DNA of 64,000 nt from Molossus alvarezi (lineage: Eukaryota > Chordata > Mammalia > Chiroptera > Molossidae), in the NCBI GenBank assembly GCA_037176705.1, contig CM073886.1, positions 11,926,501 through 11,990,500 of the forward strand, given 5' to 3'. The notes below the pieces were generated by a model that made no database searches, was not told where the DNA came from, and saw nothing but the letters and a program-made list of their open reading frames with translations. The position numbers and the translations under genes are program-made. Below, in pieces: positions 12,522 through 64,000 of the stretch. Each line of letters starts with the position of its first letter. Within the stretch, counting starts at the first letter, position 1.

Positions 12522-12528
12522 CCGGAAG
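12522..12528. promoter_or_regulatory. ETS/GABP motif
   Basis: ACCGGAAGCG contains the CCGGAAG core common in CpG-island housekeeping promoters, 37 bases upstream of the minus-strand splice donor. Confidence 0.55.
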
Positions 12529-12576
12529 CGGTCTCTGCAATGTTTGCAGTTCCCCTGGTTACGGCGGGGTTGCGGA

Positions 12577-12581
12577 CCAAT
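12577..12581. promoter_or_regulatory. CCAAT box (NF-Y)
   Basis: GGACCAATGG centred here; NF-Y works in either orientation, so it may serve both divergent genes. Confidence 0.6.
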
Positions 12582-12605
12582 GGCAGTGGAGCTTCACTGA
12601 CTGAG

Positions 12606-12612
12606 CCCGCCC
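12606..12612. promoter_or_regulatory. GC box (Sp1/KLF)
   Basis: CCCGCCC, 10 bases from the CRE, in the core promoter. Confidence 0.45.
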
Positions 12613-12622
12613 ACAAGGAGAG

Positions 12623-62110
<49,488 letters not shown>

Positions 62111-62189
62111 GTGAGGAAGAACTAACTGGCTTGCCAGTGGGTGCATGAGTTGGGCTCTGGGTGGAACCTTTGCTTGAATTTTTTTCCCT

Positions 62190-62410
62190 CCCCAGAATGT
62201 TCCCCACCCATACTTACTCCACAAGTGGCCACTCCTACTTTGTGTCTCCTCTCTGAGAAGGTCTTCCCAGCACCTTCACTGTCATCATCGTATTTCATTC
62301 TGTGGACTCTGTGAGCACAGAAGTATGGCTTACACCCGTGGTGTCTCAAAGTGCCTGGTACACAGTGACTCCCATAAATGTCAATCGAGTGACTGGAGGG
62401 TTTGTGGAAC
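62190..62410 (+). mobile_element. L2 3' end in intron 19
   Basis: L2-like end with GTGCCTGGTACACAGTGACT and an AAATGTCAATCGAGTGACTG-like tail. Confidence 0.5.
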
Positions 62411-64000
62411 CTATAGAGCCTCCAGCCCAGTGTGCTTTCCTCGAGGCCGGTTCTCAGCGGGTCTCTCCTTGCCACGTCTACCAGGAGAAAAAGGATGGGC
62501 ATTCGGCTTGCACCCGGGAGAGAACGCCAGTCCTCTCTCCGGTCACAGTGCTGCAAGATTGGTGTCGCTCATTGATGTTGCACAGCAAGGGTTACCTCTT
62601 TGTTGGTGAAATTGCTCAGTGCCAACAGGGTAATGGGCACTTGTATTTAGAGCCGTTAATGAGTCCAGACAAATTTTAAGACAGTGTGTTTCACTGACTC
62701 CTCTAGTGTTCCTTAGTGAGTAGGCTTTTTCCATTTTAGATTTTAGAGGTCCTCTAATTCCCCTGTGTTTTATGCCTTGATGAAAATTTGTGAGCCAGGA
62801 TGTTATTTGCACCAAAGTTTCTCAGGCTTTACTGTTGGTGAATTTCCATCCATCCCTTTTAGTGTTCATGAGCAGAGATGTGGGAGGCTTATTGAATCCA
62901 TTAATCAGGCCTTGATGGTTCCTTCATTTAGCACACATTTGAGGGGTTCTGCCCCAGGGACTGAGGGGAAGCGCCGTATAAGACGACGGGCGCATGCTTT
63001 AGAGCAGGGCTCCGGAGCGCATGTGCACAGGCAGCACCCGGAGCCTGCTGACCTGCGGATCGCTGGGCCCCTGCAGAGCTTTGGGTTCGGCAGACCTGGG
63101 CTGCCCAGACCTGCATTTCTCACAAGGAGCGTGTGGTGCACATGAGAAGCGTGGCCCTAGGTCGTCTTAGGTTCAACTGTCCATTCAAATGCATGACCTT
63201 GGACAGCCCTTTGTAACCTGATTTTAGGACAATGTGTTTCACAGTGTCTTCATTTCTAAACTGGGAACACCACAGCACCTTAAGGGCTGAAGTTTGACCC
63301 AGGTGTCTCTGTAAAGTTGGCTGAGGGGTGGGGGGCAGAGCCTCTGCCCACAGCCCCTCCTCGTTCCCGGCCACAGGCTCCAGATGAGCATGTTATGAGA
63401 GGATCTTTGACAGTCTCCAAATTATCATAACCTTCCTTTGCCTTTCTCAAGCAACAGTTTTAGTAGTATTTTATATTTTCTTATGAGAAACTCAATTTTC
63501 TTTATTGTGGAATAACTGAACGTAACTGCTCCACTAAATGAATGCACCTCTTGGGCACTCGGGAACCATCTGGCCGCTCCTGGCTGCTCACAGGGAAACT
63601 GACACCGCATCCAGCTCTCTGTCCAGATCCCTGCCGACTCTGACCCCTCGGGCCACAGCCAAGTGCAGTCACTGTCAGTACTGCTTCCTCTGTGCTGGCG
63701 TCCAGCATGTCCACGGCGCGCCCCCCAGGGAGAAGGCATGGGCTCCTCTGCCCCGACTCCCCTGCTTGCCCGCCCACCTTAATGGCGTTCAGCCCGACTA
63801 CAGACCCTTTTCTCAGTTCACCCGTCAGTGTTTAGCCCTTCCTTCTGCTCCCCCCGACCCCTGTTATAAGGCATTTTGTGCAAAGAGGTTCTACCAGTTT
63901 CAGACCCTTCTCTGGTTGGGGGACCCTAGTCACAGAAAGGGAATTCACTCTTCCCCGGCCGCCCTGCAGCCCATGGTGGCCCACCAGAACCACAGCAGGG

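Overview
This window is nuclear DNA from a mammal, almost certainly an echolocating bat. About 29 tRNA-derived SINEs of the bat VES type (heads reading GCCCTGGCCGGTTTGGCTCAG-like, pyrimidine-rich bodies, tails ending in TCCTCGGGTGAGGATAAAA or AAAATCAATAAA) occur in both orientations, together with LINE-1, L2, MIR and hAT DNA transposons. Vertebrate-type split coding exons with GT-AG junctions are present. I cannot assign the species.

The one gene I recognise is GTF3C1, which encodes the largest (B-box-binding) subunit of RNA polymerase III factor TFIIIC. It lies on the + strand. Nineteen coding exons run from the start codon at 12773 to 61245; all reading phases join without a stop and give residues 1-1055, about half of the known ~2100-residue protein. 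The remaining exons lie beyond 64000. Intron 13 appears to use a GC-AG donor.

Layout: 1-12300 holds no recognisable coding exon and is dominated by a full-length, broken LINE-1 (1714-10147, perfect 13-bp target duplication) carrying six nested SINEs. About 12360-13060 is a CpG-rich divergent promoter (CRE, CCAAT, ETS, GC-box and NRF1-like motifs). GTF3C1 leaves to the right; on the minus strand a short first exon with an ATG 7 nt before a consensus splice donor probably starts the head-to-head neighbour (KATNIP/KIAA0556 by mammalian synteny, an inference). The rest is GTF3C1 exons in introns of 115 nt to 12.9 kb packed with repeats.

The most interesting points are small structural events. 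A 257-bp hAT transposon landed exactly on the exon 3 splice donor, so its 8-bp target duplication copied the donor, and the downstream copy has lost its GT. A 175-bp SPIN-like hAT copy (a horizontally transferred family) sits in intron 11. A ~320-bp inverted duplication of a composite SINE pair lies in intron 2. Two SINE pairs were inserted successively at the same target site, leaving three copies of the site. There are head-only SINEs, an antisense internally deleted 'half-L1', and an in-frame alternative acceptor before exon 2. I see no bacterial-type system, CRISPR array or unknown multi-gene system. Repeat family names are from memory of consensus patterns and were not checked by a search.
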